A stretch of DNA of 63,387 bases from Lachnospiraceae bacterium (GCA_017526985.1 JAFXQR010000143.1:1-63387), one strand, 5' to 3'; positions 52,764-61,866 are shown, counted from the first letter of the stretch. Numbers and translations are program-made. Notes: a model not told the origin generated them from the sequence alone.

Positions 52764-52767
52764 ATAC

Positions 52768-52813
52768 AATCCCCCTCATCCGGCCTGCGGCCACCTCCCC
52801 CCCGGGGGGAAGG
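52768..52813. repeat. GC-rich double palindrome
   Basis: GGCC-TGC-GGCC (52782-52792) beside a near-palindromic CCTCCCCCCC/GGGGGGAAGG (52794-52813). Very unlike the local base composition. It resembles the dispersed intergenic elements of Clostridia that translate as PPPPRGEG. Confidence 0.6.
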
Positions 52814-52830
52814 CAAGTTAACTGGATATA

Positions 52831-52880
52831 CAAAACGCCGGCTTTTATCAGGCATTCCTATAAAAGCCGGCATTGTTTTG
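52831..52880 (-). terminator. Terminator of rfbB
   Basis: Minus strand GCCGGCTTTTAT and ATAAAAGCCGGC make a 12-bp stem, extended by CAAAAC/GTTTTG. Confidence 0.85.
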
Positions 52881-52890
52881 CTCAAATATT

Positions 52891-53913
52891 TTACTGACGG
52901 TTTCCGTACATCTTGTCATAATAGTTTTGGTACTCACCGGAAATGATCGGCTCCCACCAATCCTTGTTGTCCAGATACCACTTGATGGTCTTCTTGATGC
53001 CGTCCGCAAACTTCGTTTCCGGTAGCCAGCCCAGTTCACTATGGATCTTGGTCGGATCGATCGCATAGCGCATATCGTGGCCCTTACGATCCGTCACATA
53101 AGTGATCAGGCTTTCCGGCTTGCCCAGCTCTTTACAGATCAGTTTTACGATATCAATGTTCTTCATCTCGTTGTGACCGCCGATATTATACACCTCACCC
53201 ACGCGGCCTTTGTGGATCACCAGATCGATCGCCTTGCAGTGATCTTCCACATACAGCCAGTCTCTTACATTCAGGCCTTCACCGTATACCGGGAGTGGCT
53301 TATCATGCAGAGCATTGATCACCATCAGCGGGATCAGCTTCTCCGGGAAATGATACGGACCGTAGTTGTTGGAACAACGGCTGATCGACACCGGCAGACC
53401 GAAAGTTCTGTGATATGCCAGAACCAACAGGTCCGCTCCTGCTTTGGAAGAACTGTACGGGCTGCTGGTATGGATCGGGGTCTCCTCGGTAAAGAACAGA
53501 TCCGGGCGATCCAGCGGAAGATCACCATACACTTCATCGGTGGATACCTGATGATAACGCTTGATTCCGTACTTTCTGCAGGCATCCATCAATACGGAAG
53601 TACCCATGATGTTGGTTTCCAGGAAGATCCCCGGATTTTCGATGGAACGGTCTACATGGCTTTCTGCCGCAAAGTTTACGACCATATCCGGATGCTCTTC
53701 TTCAAAAAGTTTATAGACTGCCTCTCTGTCCGTAATGCTTTCCTTTACAAAGCGGAAATTCGGATTGTCCATTACGGAAGCCAGTGTGGATAGATTTCCT
53801 GCATAGGTCAGGCAATCCAGACATACGATGCGGTAGTCCGGATACTTATTTAACATATGGAAGACAAAGTTGCTACCAATAAAACCTGCACCACCTGTTA
53901 CAATAATTGTCAT
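52891..53913 (-). CDS. rfbB: dTDP-glucose 4,6-dehydratase
   Basis: 340 aa. TGGAGFIGSNFVFH binds NAD, HVDRSIENP, STDEVYGDL and YSSSKAGADLLV (Tyr-x3-Lys) are diagnostic for RmlB. It converts dTDP-glucose to the 4-keto-6-deoxy sugar for surface polysaccharide. No rmlA, rmlC or rmlD is adjacent, which is unusual. It has a MerR-type promoter upstream and AAAGGAG RBS. Confidence 0.95.
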   Translation of the reverse strand: MTIIVTGGAGFIGSNFVFHMLNKYPDYRIVCLDCLTYAGNLSTLASVMDNPNFRFVKESITDREAVYKLFEEEHPDMVVNFAAESHVDRSIENPGIFLETNIMGTSVLMDACRKYGIKRYHQVSTDEVYGDLPLDRPDLFFTEETPIHTSSPYSSSKAGADLLVLAYHRTFGLPVSISRCSNNYGPYHFPEKLIPLMVINALHDKPLPVYGEGLNVRDWLYVEDHCKAIDLVIHKGRVGEVYNIGGHNEMKNIDIVKLICKELGKPESLITYVTDRKGHDMRYAIDPTKIHSELGWLPETKFADGIKKTIKWYLDNKDWWEPIISGEYQNYYDKMYGNRQ

Positions 53914-53939
53914 GATATGACTCCTTTCATTGATCCAAA

Positions 53940-53954
53940 AACGGTTTTACCGTT
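53940..53954 (-). other. Short hairpin in the rfbB leader
   Basis: AACGGT-3 nt-ACCGTT, followed on the minus strand by TTT. Weak terminator-like or attenuator hairpin between the promoter and rfbB. Confidence 0.35.
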
Positions 53955-53974
53955 ACCTTTATTCCTATGATACC

Positions 53975-54005
53975 ACTATATAGGGTGACGCAGCGTCACC
54001 TGCAA
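53975..54005 (-). promoter_or_regulatory. MerR-type promoter with dyad spacer, upstream of rfbB
   Basis: Minus strand -35 TTGCAG and -10 TATAGT separated by 19 bp. The 17-bp palindrome GGTGACGC-N-GCGTCACC (53984-54000) sits in the spacer. A long spacer holding the operator is the hallmark of MerR-activated promoters. Confidence 0.75.
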
Positions 54006-54032
54006 GTACTTTTTTGAAATTTTACAAAAAAT

Positions 54033-55235
54033 TTATTTTGCTGTAAAAAGTCCCGCTTCCTTGGTAATGGTAAATCCCTTTTTCCTGCCCGTCTTTTTTT
54101 CTACAAAAAGTTTAAATTCCTTGTAGCGATCAATGATATACTGATTCTGGTTTCCATGACAGGACATGATATATTCCAACAACGGCTCCGCTTTATCCAC
54201 CACAAGCGCATCATCATATATCGATTGCTCCACCTGCGTAAAATACTCTCCCAGGATCTCCGCCCCATTTTCCAGTCCGAAAACATGATACAGCTCCGTC
54301 GCTGCCAGCTCGATGCGTTCATCAAACTCTTTTACCAGTTCCGTGATCTCCTTCATATGCCGGCTACCATAGGTGCTGGCATACAGGCAGCCCCCCGGCT
54401 TCAACACACGCCGGATCTCTTTGGCCACTTTCTCGGGATCCTCACAGTAAAACAACATATGATTGGCGATCACCACATCAAAGCTGTTCTCCGGATACGG
54501 AATCTCATTACAATCAAATTCGTGAAATGAGATCACTTTCTTCAGAGTATCCGCTTTTGTTCCGAGGATCGCTCTGGATGCATCCTGCAGCATTCCTCCG
54601 GAAATATCCGACAAAATGATCTTTGTCCCTTTCCCGCGCGGTATCCGGTCCGCATTTTCCACCCAGAGCGCACCGTTTCCGCATCCCAGTTCCAGGATCT
54701 TCATTCCGGATTTCAAATGCATCTGATCAAACAGCCATGAAAACCACCCCTGCTGATTTACGGAATAGAGTTTATGCAGACGGATCCTTGCCGATACATT
54801 ACTTGCATTCTGATACTGACGGTTTAAGCTGTTTTCCATACTGGTCAGCTCAATGATGCGGAGCATATTGTCCCAGTTCATCTCGCTTCCTTCTTCGTAC
54901 AGTGCAAGCGTATCATCAATGGCCTTTTGCACCAGACGCATCTGATCGATCTTATCTCGGATCAGCGTCTGCTGGAGCTTCATGGAATCTACCATGAAAT
55001 TCTGGTCTTCCGCCTTCACCATCAGCTCCTTGATCTCGTCCAGAGAAAAACCCAGATATTTATAGAGCAGGATCTGCTGCAATTTCACCAGATCCTCCGC
55101 TGTATAATATCTGCTTCCCGTCTCACTTACATAACTGGGCTTTAAAATATTCTGTTTATCGTAAAACCTTACCGTCCGCACAGAGACTTTTGCCATTTTT
55201 GCAAATTGCCCGGAGGTCAGATATTTTTCATCCAT
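54033..55235 (-). CDS. MerR-family regulator fused to SAM methyltransferase
   Basis: 400 aa. Residues 1-75 form the MerR winged helix (YLTSGQFAKMAKVSVRTVRFYDKQNILKPSYVSETGSRYYTAEDL); 76-150 the coiled-coil dimer helix; 165-400 a class I methyltransferase with ILELGCGNGALW and DVVIANHMLFYCEDP. In MerR proteins the C-terminus senses the ligand, so here a methyltransferase may sense or modify its inducer. It ends 28 bp before the MerR-type promoter of rfbB. Confidence 0.88.
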   Translation of the reverse strand: MDEKYLTSGQFAKMAKVSVRTVRFYDKQNILKPSYVSETGSRYYTAEDLVKLQQILLYKYLGFSLDEIKELMVKAEDQNFMVDSMKLQQTLIRDKIDQMRLVQKAIDDTLALYEEGSEMNWDNMLRIIELTSMENSLNRQYQNASNVSARIRLHKLYSVNQQGWFSWLFDQMHLKSGMKILELGCGNGALWVENADRIPRGKGTKIILSDISGGMLQDASRAILGTKADTLKKVISFHEFDCNEIPYPENSFDVVIANHMLFYCEDPEKVAKEIRRVLKPGGCLYASTYGSRHMKEITELVKEFDERIELAATELYHVFGLENGAEILGEYFTQVEQSIYDDALVVDKAEPLLEYIMSCHGNQNQYIIDRYKEFKLFVEKKTGRKKGFTITKEAGLFTAK

Positions 55236-55288
55236 TTCCAAATTCCCTCAGCCGCTCGCTAAATCTATATCTTATGCAGTACATTCCG

Positions 55289-55894
55289 TCATTCTCCGCC
55301 TGCCACCTGAGCGCGTATCCGCTCCCAGTTCGTACAGCGGATATAATTGCTGCCGGGCAGATCATTCTCCCGATTCCACGGTCGTTCAAAAACCAGCACT
55401 TTTAATTCCGGCAGATGATCAAAGAACCGGAAGGCCATCGGCGAGTCTTCGATCGCATAATCAAACTGCATCCGGTAATAATCCTCCAGCTTCAGATTAA
55501 ACTCACTGCCTTTATAAAATTCATCTCTGCCGTATTTATCCAGGAAGTACAGTTTTGCGCGATCCAGACCATGTTCCGCAAGCCAGCGGCGGGAAACTTC
55601 ACAAACACTGTAAGGCCGTCCGGTTATGATACACACCTCGTGTCCCTGATCAATCCACTCATTCAGAACCGCAGAAGCACCGGGTGTCTCTTCATAGGAT
55701 AACAGGATCTCCGTACGATGTCCCTCTTCCATCAGCAATTGGTATTGTTCTTCCGTCAATTGAAAAGCATCCTGCAGATTAAAGAAACGCACCTCTTCAT
55801 ATGGCAGATGCTTATCAAAAAGCCGTGCCGCGATCTCTGTAAAGGATCTGGCCGTTTCACACAAGCAATCATCAAAATCCACATAAAATCTCAT
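55289..55894 (-). CDS. HAD-type 5'(3')-nucleotidase-like protein
   Basis: 201 aa. FYVDFDDCLCET is motif I with DxD, CIITGRPYSV motif II, and YAIEDSPMAF motif IV. The cap region lies between 20 and 80. The layout is closest to deoxyribonucleotidases and related small HAD phosphatases. Confidence 0.75.
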   Translation of the reverse strand: MRFYVDFDDCLCETARSFTEIAARLFDKHLPYEEVRFFNLQDAFQLTEEQYQLLMEEGHRTEILLSYEETPGASAVLNEWIDQGHEVCIITGRPYSVCEVSRRWLAEHGLDRAKLYFLDKYGRDEFYKGSEFNLKLEDYYRMQFDYAIEDSPMAFRFFDHLPELKVLVFERPWNRENDLPGSNYIRCTNWERIRAQVAGGE

Positions 55895-55935
55895 ACAGTC
55901 AAAAACCGCCTTTCTCCGTTTCCTTTCTGTATCCG

Positions 55936-56100
55936 TTACTCATATTTCAACTGTTCCGCTATTTTCATCTTTCGCATATTTCTGATCGGTAAAAGAACCG
56001 TCAGTGCAAAGATCAATACCATTATCCCCCATAGCAGGATCACTGTATCATAATGTATTTCGATCGGACTACCCCCAATGCAAAAATTTAATCCATTCAC
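55936..56100 (-). pseudogene. FtsX-like permease, C-terminal remnant
   Basis: About 54 residues with one membrane helix (TVILLWGIMVLIFALTVLLPI) ending RNMRKMKIAEQLKYE, the typical end of an FtsX/MacB permease. The rest of the gene and its ATPase are absent. It begins just after the stop of the gene at 56107. Confidence 0.6.
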
Positions 56101-56106
56101 AACTTT

Positions 56107-56928
56107 TCAGAGAGCCAGGTTTTTTAACTGCTCAAATGCTTTTGCAGTCTTGTCCCAGATCTTTACGGAATCCGCTTCTCCGAAGTACATCTTGAGCTGG
56201 AATTTATATCCGATCTCTGCATCCGTAGCATCTTTCAACGCTTTCACGATATGCTCTTCGTTTTTGATCAACTTTGTTTTCATATCTGTCAGTCCAAGCG
56301 CGCACATCTTCTCGATCAATGGACTGACTATTTTCTCGTTCTTTTTTGCAGAAGCAGTTGTCTTTTTCACGGATGCGGCTGCCTGCTTTTCTGTGGATGC
56401 CGTTTTCTTTTCTGCCAACGCTGCTTTCTTCTCTGTCGGTGTCGCTTTCTTCTCTGCTGATAGCACCGAACCCTTTGCAGCCTTTTTAACAGCTATAACC
56501 GTTGAATCCGGTGCTGCATTCTTCTTTGCAGCCGGTGCTTTCTTTCCACCTTTCTTATCCTCCGCTCCGCAGATCTGGATCTTTCCCATAGTCTTCAAAA
56601 TACCCGGTGTCTTTCCCCCCGCCTTGGCGATCTTATCAAACAACGACGAATAGATCTTCACCGGTTCCTGCGCTTTTGCCGTTGCCGCATACGCGCCATA
56701 CAAATATCCCGTGTATACCAGTCTGTCCGGTTCGCTCATAGAATCGATCTCTGCCGGTGCTTCCATGATCTCCATCTTTGCCTTGATGGATGCCAGTGCC
56801 TGGAATTTCGACATGGGCATCTGCGCTCCGCTTCTTGAGAAGATGATCACTCTGTCCTTTGCCGTCAACTTCTTCAATTCATTGTCCGGTATCCTGTATA
56901 ATGTTTCTACATCTGTTATGATCAGCAT
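56107..56928 (-). CDS. Two-domain protein with H1-like Ala/Lys linker
   Basis: 273 aa, RBS GGAGG. Residues 1-125 and 200-273 look globular; 126-198 is a linker of repeats such as AEKKATPTEKKAALAEKK, rich in Ala, Lys and Thr, like histone H1 tails. The N-terminal domain begins LIITDVETLYRIPDNEL, and the C-terminal one is helical (KALKDATDAEIGYKFQLKMYFGEADSVKIW). Neither was recognised. The linker could bind nucleic acid or only keep the domains apart. Confidence 0.6.
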   Translation of the reverse strand: MLIITDVETLYRIPDNELKKLTAKDRVIIFSRSGAQMPMSKFQALASIKAKMEIMEAPAEIDSMSEPDRLVYTGYLYGAYAATAKAQEPVKIYSSLFDKIAKAGGKTPGILKTMGKIQICGAEDKKGGKKAPAAKKNAAPDSTVIAVKKAAKGSVLSAEKKATPTEKKAALAEKKTASTEKQAAASVKKTTASAKKNEKIVSPLIEKMCALGLTDMKTKLIKNEEHIVKALKDATDAEIGYKFQLKMYFGEADSVKIWDKTAKAFEQLKNLAL

Positions 56929-56969
56929 TTTTTAATCCTCCGTTTTTTTAGGGCGATTTGACCGGATAC

Positions 56970-57332
56970 TTAATCCCACTCGACCACTTCGGCGTTCTGC
57001 TCAAGAAACGCATAGATCTTATCCTCATTCGCAAAAAGATCATCCAGCAGCTTCTTAAGTTTTTCTGCCACAGCCTTTCCGTCATCCCCGGTATCATTGA
57101 TATACACGCTGTACATATCTGCTTCCGGATCTGAATCCAGCTCCTCAAGGATATCCGGCGCATTCTGTTCCAGATAGGCATTAATGAATACATCCCAGTT
57201 ATAGCCATTCATATAGGCATCTTCACACATCTCCTGCATTTTATCACCGATCGCCATGATCTTTTCATCTCCGGCATCGAACGATACGGTATAGCAATCG
57301 TCCAGTTCATGCATTCTTACAAATTCTTCCAT
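56970..57332 (-). CDS. Imm51-like immunity protein
   Basis: 120 aa, acidic. NGYNWDVFINAYLEQNAPDILEEL-DSDPEADMYSVY matches, from memory, the Imm51 family pattern of polymorphic-toxin immunity proteins. No partner toxin gene is near, so it may protect against neighbouring cells or be an orphan. RBS AGGAGG. Confidence 0.5.
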   Translation of the reverse strand: MEEFVRMHELDDCYTVSFDAGDEKIMAIGDKMQEMCEDAYMNGYNWDVFINAYLEQNAPDILEELDSDPEADMYSVYINDTGDDGKAVAEKLKKLLDDLFANEDKIYAFLEQNAEVVEWD

Positions 57333-57371
57333 TTCTTTGTCCTCCTTTATAATCCTTGATGTTCACACATC

Positions 57372-58244
57372 TTACATAACGCTCACGGCATTTTTATCCA
57401 ACACTTTAACATTTCTTAGAAACAATCGGCAACTGTCTGCCTCGTTTTCATTAAATACAAAGCCGCTCTGCTCTGCCACCCATTTCGAAGTGTCATAGAA
57501 TAAGACGCACATATTTTCAACTGCCTTCCACATCATATCTACATCTGCGTTGCAATAAGTCGCAAGATATGCCTGCCATTCCTCTGCAGACAACCAGCGA
57601 TGCATATATTTCCCGGATTTGCCTATACTTACGGAATAATCTGTAAGTATCCCGATTTTCCAGGACAACATTTTCTCCAGTTCCTTTCTCACTACGAAAT
57701 TCAGCATATCCTGGGCATAGGTTACTTCTTCTCTCCACAAACCTTTCGCCACATTATTCAAACACCACCAAAATTCATTACAGTGAGCTGCATACTGTTC
57801 CTTAGAGGGGCGTTTGATGAGATGGCTCTCATCCGATGACTCAGGGATTTCAGGAAGAATCCCGTCCTTATCCAGCAGAATAATACACAGGCTGTCTTCC
57901 AACACATTTTCTTTTGCATGCTCCACTGTCTTAACTGTAAGATCCAGTCGGTTCCCATCCTTAAACAGCATCAGCCATCCATAGGAGTTTTCCTTATCAT
58001 TCGGATAATCCGGTGATTCATCCGGATACTGCATAATCAAAATCTCACCAAAGACTTTGATCCAGTCTTTGTCTTCAATAAAAGATTTTGTTTCTTTTAC
58101 AACATAGACGATATCATAATCCTGAAATATGTCTTTCGTAGCATTCGGATTTGTCCGTGATCCGTTCATATATACGGCGCGAATACGATCCTCTTTCTTT
58201 GCCACATCCATAATAAGATCCATCATTTCCTGTTCTGTTCTCAT
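57372..58244 (-). CDS. aadE: Aminoglycoside 6-adenylyltransferase
   Basis: 290 aa from the ATG behind GGAG. VYMNGSRTNPNATKDIFQDYDIVYVV is the nucleotidyltransferase core (GSR...D.D), followed by LDLTVKTVEHA and the family FWWCLNNVAKGLWREEVTYAQDMLN segment. Adenylylates streptomycin at position 6 in characterised relatives. It lies 14 bp downstream of a dehydrogenase gene. Confidence 0.85.
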   Translation of the reverse strand: MRTEQEMMDLIMDVAKKEDRIRAVYMNGSRTNPNATKDIFQDYDIVYVVKETKSFIEDKDWIKVFGEILIMQYPDESPDYPNDKENSYGWLMLFKDGNRLDLTVKTVEHAKENVLEDSLCIILLDKDGILPEIPESSDESHLIKRPSKEQYAAHCNEFWWCLNNVAKGLWREEVTYAQDMLNFVVRKELEKMLSWKIGILTDYSVSIGKSGKYMHRWLSAEEWQAYLATYCNADVDMMWKAVENMCVLFYDTSKWVAEQSGFVFNENEADSCRLFLRNVKVLDKNAVSVM

Positions 58245-58258
58245 TAACAACGCTCCTC

Positions 58259-59233
58259 TCAATAACCAACCGCCTTATCTACCACATGCTTTAATGGCTG
58301 TCCGTTGGCATACGCGACCAGGTTCTCACAAAACATTTCCACATTCTTATCAACGGTATATGGCAGCGTGAGATTACCGGCCACATGCGGCGTGATCAGA
58401 AGATTCTTTGTTTTCCACAAACGGCTGTCTTTCGGAAGCGGTTCCGTTTGGAATACATCCAATGCTGCTCCTCCGATCCTGCCCACCTCCAGAGCATCTG
58501 CCAGAGCCTCTTCATCGATGGCATTTCCTCTGCCAACATTAACAATATATGCCCCCTGCGGCAGAAGGTTTAACCGTTCCCTTGACAGGATCCCGTTTGT
58601 TTCCGCTGTCCCCGGCAGGCTCATCACCAAAAGATCTGTTTTCGGTAATATTCCATCGATCTCAGCACTTGTGACCACACTGTCATAAACAGGATCCTTA
58701 CGGATACCGCTACGGCTCACACCGATGATACACGCCGGTTCAAATGCTTTTGCTCTCTTAGCAAAACTGTTTCCGATATCACCGGTTCCCCATACGGTGA
58801 TCCTGCTGTCCTTCAGCGATCTTTGCATTACCGGTGGTGCCCATTCACCTTCGATTGAAGATGCATAATGATATGTCAGTTTCCGCATCATCATCAGTGA
58901 CACAGCAATGATATGTTCCGCAATGCTTACGCCATAAGCACCGGCAGAATTGGTAATGATCAGATCTTCATTAGCAAACAATCCGGGTTTCATCAAAAAA
59001 TCCACACCGGCAGATGTCACGCTGAGCCATTTCAGATTCTTACTTTCTCTTAACTTCTCCGCGCTCATGATGTTGAAGCCAAATCCATATACTGCCTCTG
59101 CATCCAGATGTTCTTCCGTGATCTCTTCCACGGAATCCACATATACAACCTGCGCGTTTACACTTGCGGCAGTATCATTGATCTTCTGCTTATGTTCCTG
59201 TGTTAATGCTCCCGCATAAACCAATACCTTCAT
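58259..59233 (-). CDS. D-2-hydroxyacid dehydrogenase
   Basis: 324 aa. VWGTGDIGNSFAKRA binds NAD, VNVGRGNAIDEEAL has the catalytic Arg region, and ITPHVAGN holds the catalytic His. It oxidises or reduces a 2-keto acid; the exact one is unknown. RBS GAGGAG. Upstream of aadE in the same orientation. Confidence 0.88.
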   Translation of the reverse strand: MKVLVYAGALTQEHKQKINDTAASVNAQVVYVDSVEEITEEHLDAEAVYGFGFNIMSAEKLRESKNLKWLSVTSAGVDFLMKPGLFANEDLIITNSAGAYGVSIAEHIIAVSLMMMRKLTYHYASSIEGEWAPPVMQRSLKDSRITVWGTGDIGNSFAKRAKAFEPACIIGVSRSGIRKDPVYDSVVTSAEIDGILPKTDLLVMSLPGTAETNGILSRERLNLLPQGAYIVNVGRGNAIDEEALADALEVGRIGGAALDVFQTEPLPKDSRLWKTKNLLITPHVAGNLTLPYTVDKNVEMFCENLVAYANGQPLKHVVDKAVGY

Positions 59234-59255
59234 ATCTGCTCCTCGCTTTCACTTG

Positions 59256-59477
59256 TTATCTGTTCCAGCATATATCCGACACCAGTTCCAGCCAGCTCAT
59301 CCCTGCCCCCGTAACCTGAACCCTACCGGCTTTAGGCGTCTCCCAATAATTATCTTCGCCATCGGTCAGCTTTGTAAGACAAGCCGTTCCATGAAATAAC
59401 TCATCCTCTATTCTCATCTGGTAGTACGGATAATAAGAAAATCCCCATCCGTCCCGATTTAGTCGTTTATTTTTCAT
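59256..59477 (-). pseudogene. DUF402-like protein, C-terminally truncated
   Basis: 73 aa. NKRLNRDGWGFSYYPYYQMRIEDELFHG and ETPKAGRVQVTGAGMSWLEL correspond to the start of DUF402-like proteins of about 170 residues. It stops at DICWNR, and the downstream sequence carries no continuation in any frame. Probably a remnant. Confidence 0.5.
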
Positions 59478-59540
59478 TTCGCCTCTATTTCTTTTGCCAG
59501 CTCTATCGATCTCTGATTCTTGTATCAAGTCCCTATAATA

Positions 59541-60632
59541 TTATACTTCCTGAATACTCTCAAACAGTTCCTTATATTCTGGAGCTTTTCTGATCTTTGT
59601 CTGTATCTTTTTCGGAAAACGATCCATTAATTCCACAAGATACTCCGGCCGACATACAACTATAGGAAGTATTGTAAAACCAGCATTTTCCAGTAATGGT
59701 GAATCATAATGTTCTTCCACCGGCGTACCCTTACCAAGTGCTATATCCAAGATCTTTGAATGCTCAGCATAATGTACATAGGCTGCCTCCCAGTACTGCA
59801 ATGCTCTTTCATGATCTCGCAATTTTATAGCAATTTTTGCACATCTCAGATTCAGCATACACAGATCACTATGGAACTTCCCATAATCATTTCCGTCAAA
59901 GACCCTTTCATACAGTTCCCGCATCGTAAGCGAAATCTCAAGTCCTTTTTCGGATGAAGATAATTCCTCATTCCACCCGATTGCATTATCCATTACCGAT
60001 TCCATCTCATGAAGCAGTGTAAGGATAGCCTCTCCGAAGAACTTCTTTCCTTTTTCACCTTGATACAAAGATGTTAACAAGATTTCACGGCTCTTTACGA
60101 TCGGTGTCTGTGATCTTGCTCGCTGCTCTGCCTTTTCATATTCTCCAAGCTGACAATACACTTGTATGAGAGCCTGCATATGATCCATATTTTTCTCTAC
60201 CAGTTTTTCGTAAATCCGCGCTGATTCCTCCAGATAAGCATTCGGTCTGTCTTTTTCTTCTATTCCCTTCAAATAAAGTGCCTGTGCTAACGGGCTCAAC
60301 AGATCATGTTCATCCGGGTATTCCTCCAGCGCTTTGCGAAGTTTTCGAATAATCTTTGTCGGATCGACATTTTGGATCAGAGAGCGATGTGCTTCTTGTA
60401 CATATTCTTTAATCTTCTGTTCCCGGTCAAAGTCATATCCGAACAAATAATCAATCGTTATATGAAAATAATTCGCTATCGCCGGTATCAGACTCAGATC
60501 CGGACAGCACTTATCCGCCTCCCATCTGGATACTGCCTGTGCAGTAACTCCCAATGCATTCGCCAGATCCTCCTGTTTCCTGCCATCTCTTTTCCGTAAT
60601 TCTCTGATTCTTTCTCCGAGTTGAATATTCAT
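59541..60632 (-). CDS. XRE-family regulator with TPR-like C-terminus
   Basis: 363 aa from the ATG behind AGGAGG. The helix-turn-helix is at 5-60 (RIRELRKRDGRKQEDLANALGVTAQAVSRWE). The remaining 300 residues are all helical repeats (ALIQVYCQLGEYEKAEQRA), as in RRNPP-type peptide-responsive or TPR sensor regulators. Promoter at 60707-60735. Confidence 0.85.
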   Translation of the reverse strand: MNIQLGERIRELRKRDGRKQEDLANALGVTAQAVSRWEADKCCPDLSLIPAIANYFHITIDYLFGYDFDREQKIKEYVQEAHRSLIQNVDPTKIIRKLRKALEEYPDEHDLLSPLAQALYLKGIEEKDRPNAYLEESARIYEKLVEKNMDHMQALIQVYCQLGEYEKAEQRARSQTPIVKSREILLTSLYQGEKGKKFFGEAILTLLHEMESVMDNAIGWNEELSSSEKGLEISLTMRELYERVFDGNDYGKFHSDLCMLNLRCAKIAIKLRDHERALQYWEAAYVHYAEHSKILDIALGKGTPVEEHYDSPLLENAGFTILPIVVCRPEYLVELMDRFPKKIQTKIRKAPEYKELFESIQEV

Positions 60633-60706
60633 ATAAGCCTCCTGTTTCATCTATCAAATCACACATTGCCTAACATTTCCAATTGTTTTATCACCGGTGT
60701 GATTAC

Positions 60707-60735
60707 AATATAACAGAGACTTCTATGGCAATCAA
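60707..60735 (-). promoter_or_regulatory. Promoter of the XRE regulator gene
   Basis: Minus strand -35 TTGATT, 17-bp spacer, -10 TATATT. The core palindrome CACCGGTG lies just downstream at 60692-60699 and could be an operator. Confidence 0.6.
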
Positions 60736-60805
60736 TAATCAATCTGTTGTTTGCTATTCAATCATTGATTTACTACGCTGTTAAAGAATCATCATAAACT
60801 TGATT

Positions 60806-61375
60806 TCATATACACACTATCCCAGGAAACTTATCCCGTAAGAAATGTCTATATTCCGGATGGTACTCCGCTTGTGCATATTCCTCTGCTATGGCCCTTT
60901 TCAGCCATTCCTTTTTCTTTTCTGTCATCTCTTGATATCTTGTGATACAGATGAACCCCTTTTTTTCTGTTTCCAATATTGCCTCATAAGCATCTATCAC
61001 AAATTCGACTCCACTTACAGGAACCGCTTCACTGCTGGTTGCTGCATCCGGTATGCCCAGTTCATAACCCGAATCTGTAATACTTTCCACGCTATAGATA
61101 TATCCCGAAACACCCTTGTATACGCTTTTCAAAGCATCCGGATAGTACTCTTCCAACCGTAATCGTCCATCCTTATCAAATCCATACGGTCCCCATTTAT
61201 GCCACTGCCCACCATACTGAAACCCGGTATCTTTGCAATATCTTTCTACAGCATTACTTAAATATACCAACACATTTTCTCTTTTCTTTGAAAGATATAC
61301 TAAAGGTACTCCGTGATTGGAAACCCTTGGTTCCAGACTTTTCAGATCTGCTATCGACGATGCGTGATAATACAT
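60806..61375 (-). CDS. Unknown protein, possible ADP-ribosyltransferase-like fold
   Basis: 189 aa, RBS GGAG. YYHASSIADLKSLEPRVSNHGVPLVYLSKKRENVLVYLSNAVE at the N-terminus resembles the YH...S...L.P...VYLS pattern of Tpt1/RES-like ADP-ribosyltransferases. The middle contains WGPYGFDKDGRLRLEEYYPD; the C-terminal helix ends FLRDKFPG. Enzyme activity is inferred only. Confidence 0.5.
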   Translation of the reverse strand: MYYHASSIADLKSLEPRVSNHGVPLVYLSKKRENVLVYLSNAVERYCKDTGFQYGGQWHKWGPYGFDKDGRLRLEEYYPDALKSVYKGVSGYIYSVESITDSGYELGIPDAATSSEAVPVSGVEFVIDAYEAILETEKKGFICITRYQEMTEKKKEWLKRAIAEEYAQAEYHPEYRHFLRDKFPGIVCI

Positions 61376-61434
61376 TACCTTTTTCTCCGTTTTAAATCAG
61401 TTTCGAAAAAACAGCTCTTATATATAGACATTTT

Positions 61435-61866
61435 CTATTTGTACAGAGTACAATTATATCGAACAGATGAACCGTTCGGATATTCAACAACCATTTTCTC
61501 CTCAGAAAATCCGCATTTGCGATAGAAGCCGATCGAATCATCGTCCGTTTGCGCTATGACACATTCAGGATTCAACAATTCCACTACGCTTTTGATCAGT
61601 TGTTTTCCAACTCCTTTCCGGCGAGCATTTTCAGATACGGCTATCCCAATGATTTCAGCATCAGTTTTTGAAAGTCCGAGAACCATCATGCCTGTTTTCT
61701 CACTTCCATCCTCATATACAAATACTTTCACCGATGGATCAGACAGATAGTCTTTCATCTGTACTTTATAGCCTTCGAATACAGGATGATACATGCAAGA
61801 TGCATAGATTGAAAAAGCTTCTTCTGATAGCAGCCACTCGGTATCTTCGCATAGAACAACTTTCAT
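61435..61866 (-). CDS. GNAT-family N-acetyltransferase
   Basis: 143 aa, RBS GAGG. EIIGIAVSENARRKGVGKQLIKSVV is motif A, and IGFYRKCGFSEEKMVVEYPNG motif B. Substrate unknown; single gene. Confidence 0.85.
   Translation of the reverse strand: MKVVLCEDTEWLLSEEAFSIYASCMYHPVFEGYKVQMKDYLSDPSVKVFVYEDGSEKTGMMVLGLSKTDAEIIGIAVSENARRKGVGKQLIKSVVELLNPECVIAQTDDDSIGFYRKCGFSEEKMVVEYPNGSSVRYNCTLYK

Noticed and set aside
53041..53793. 250-codon open frame on the plus strand
   Set aside because: It lies antisense within rfbB, whose protein is clearly recognisable; the plus-strand translation has no family features.
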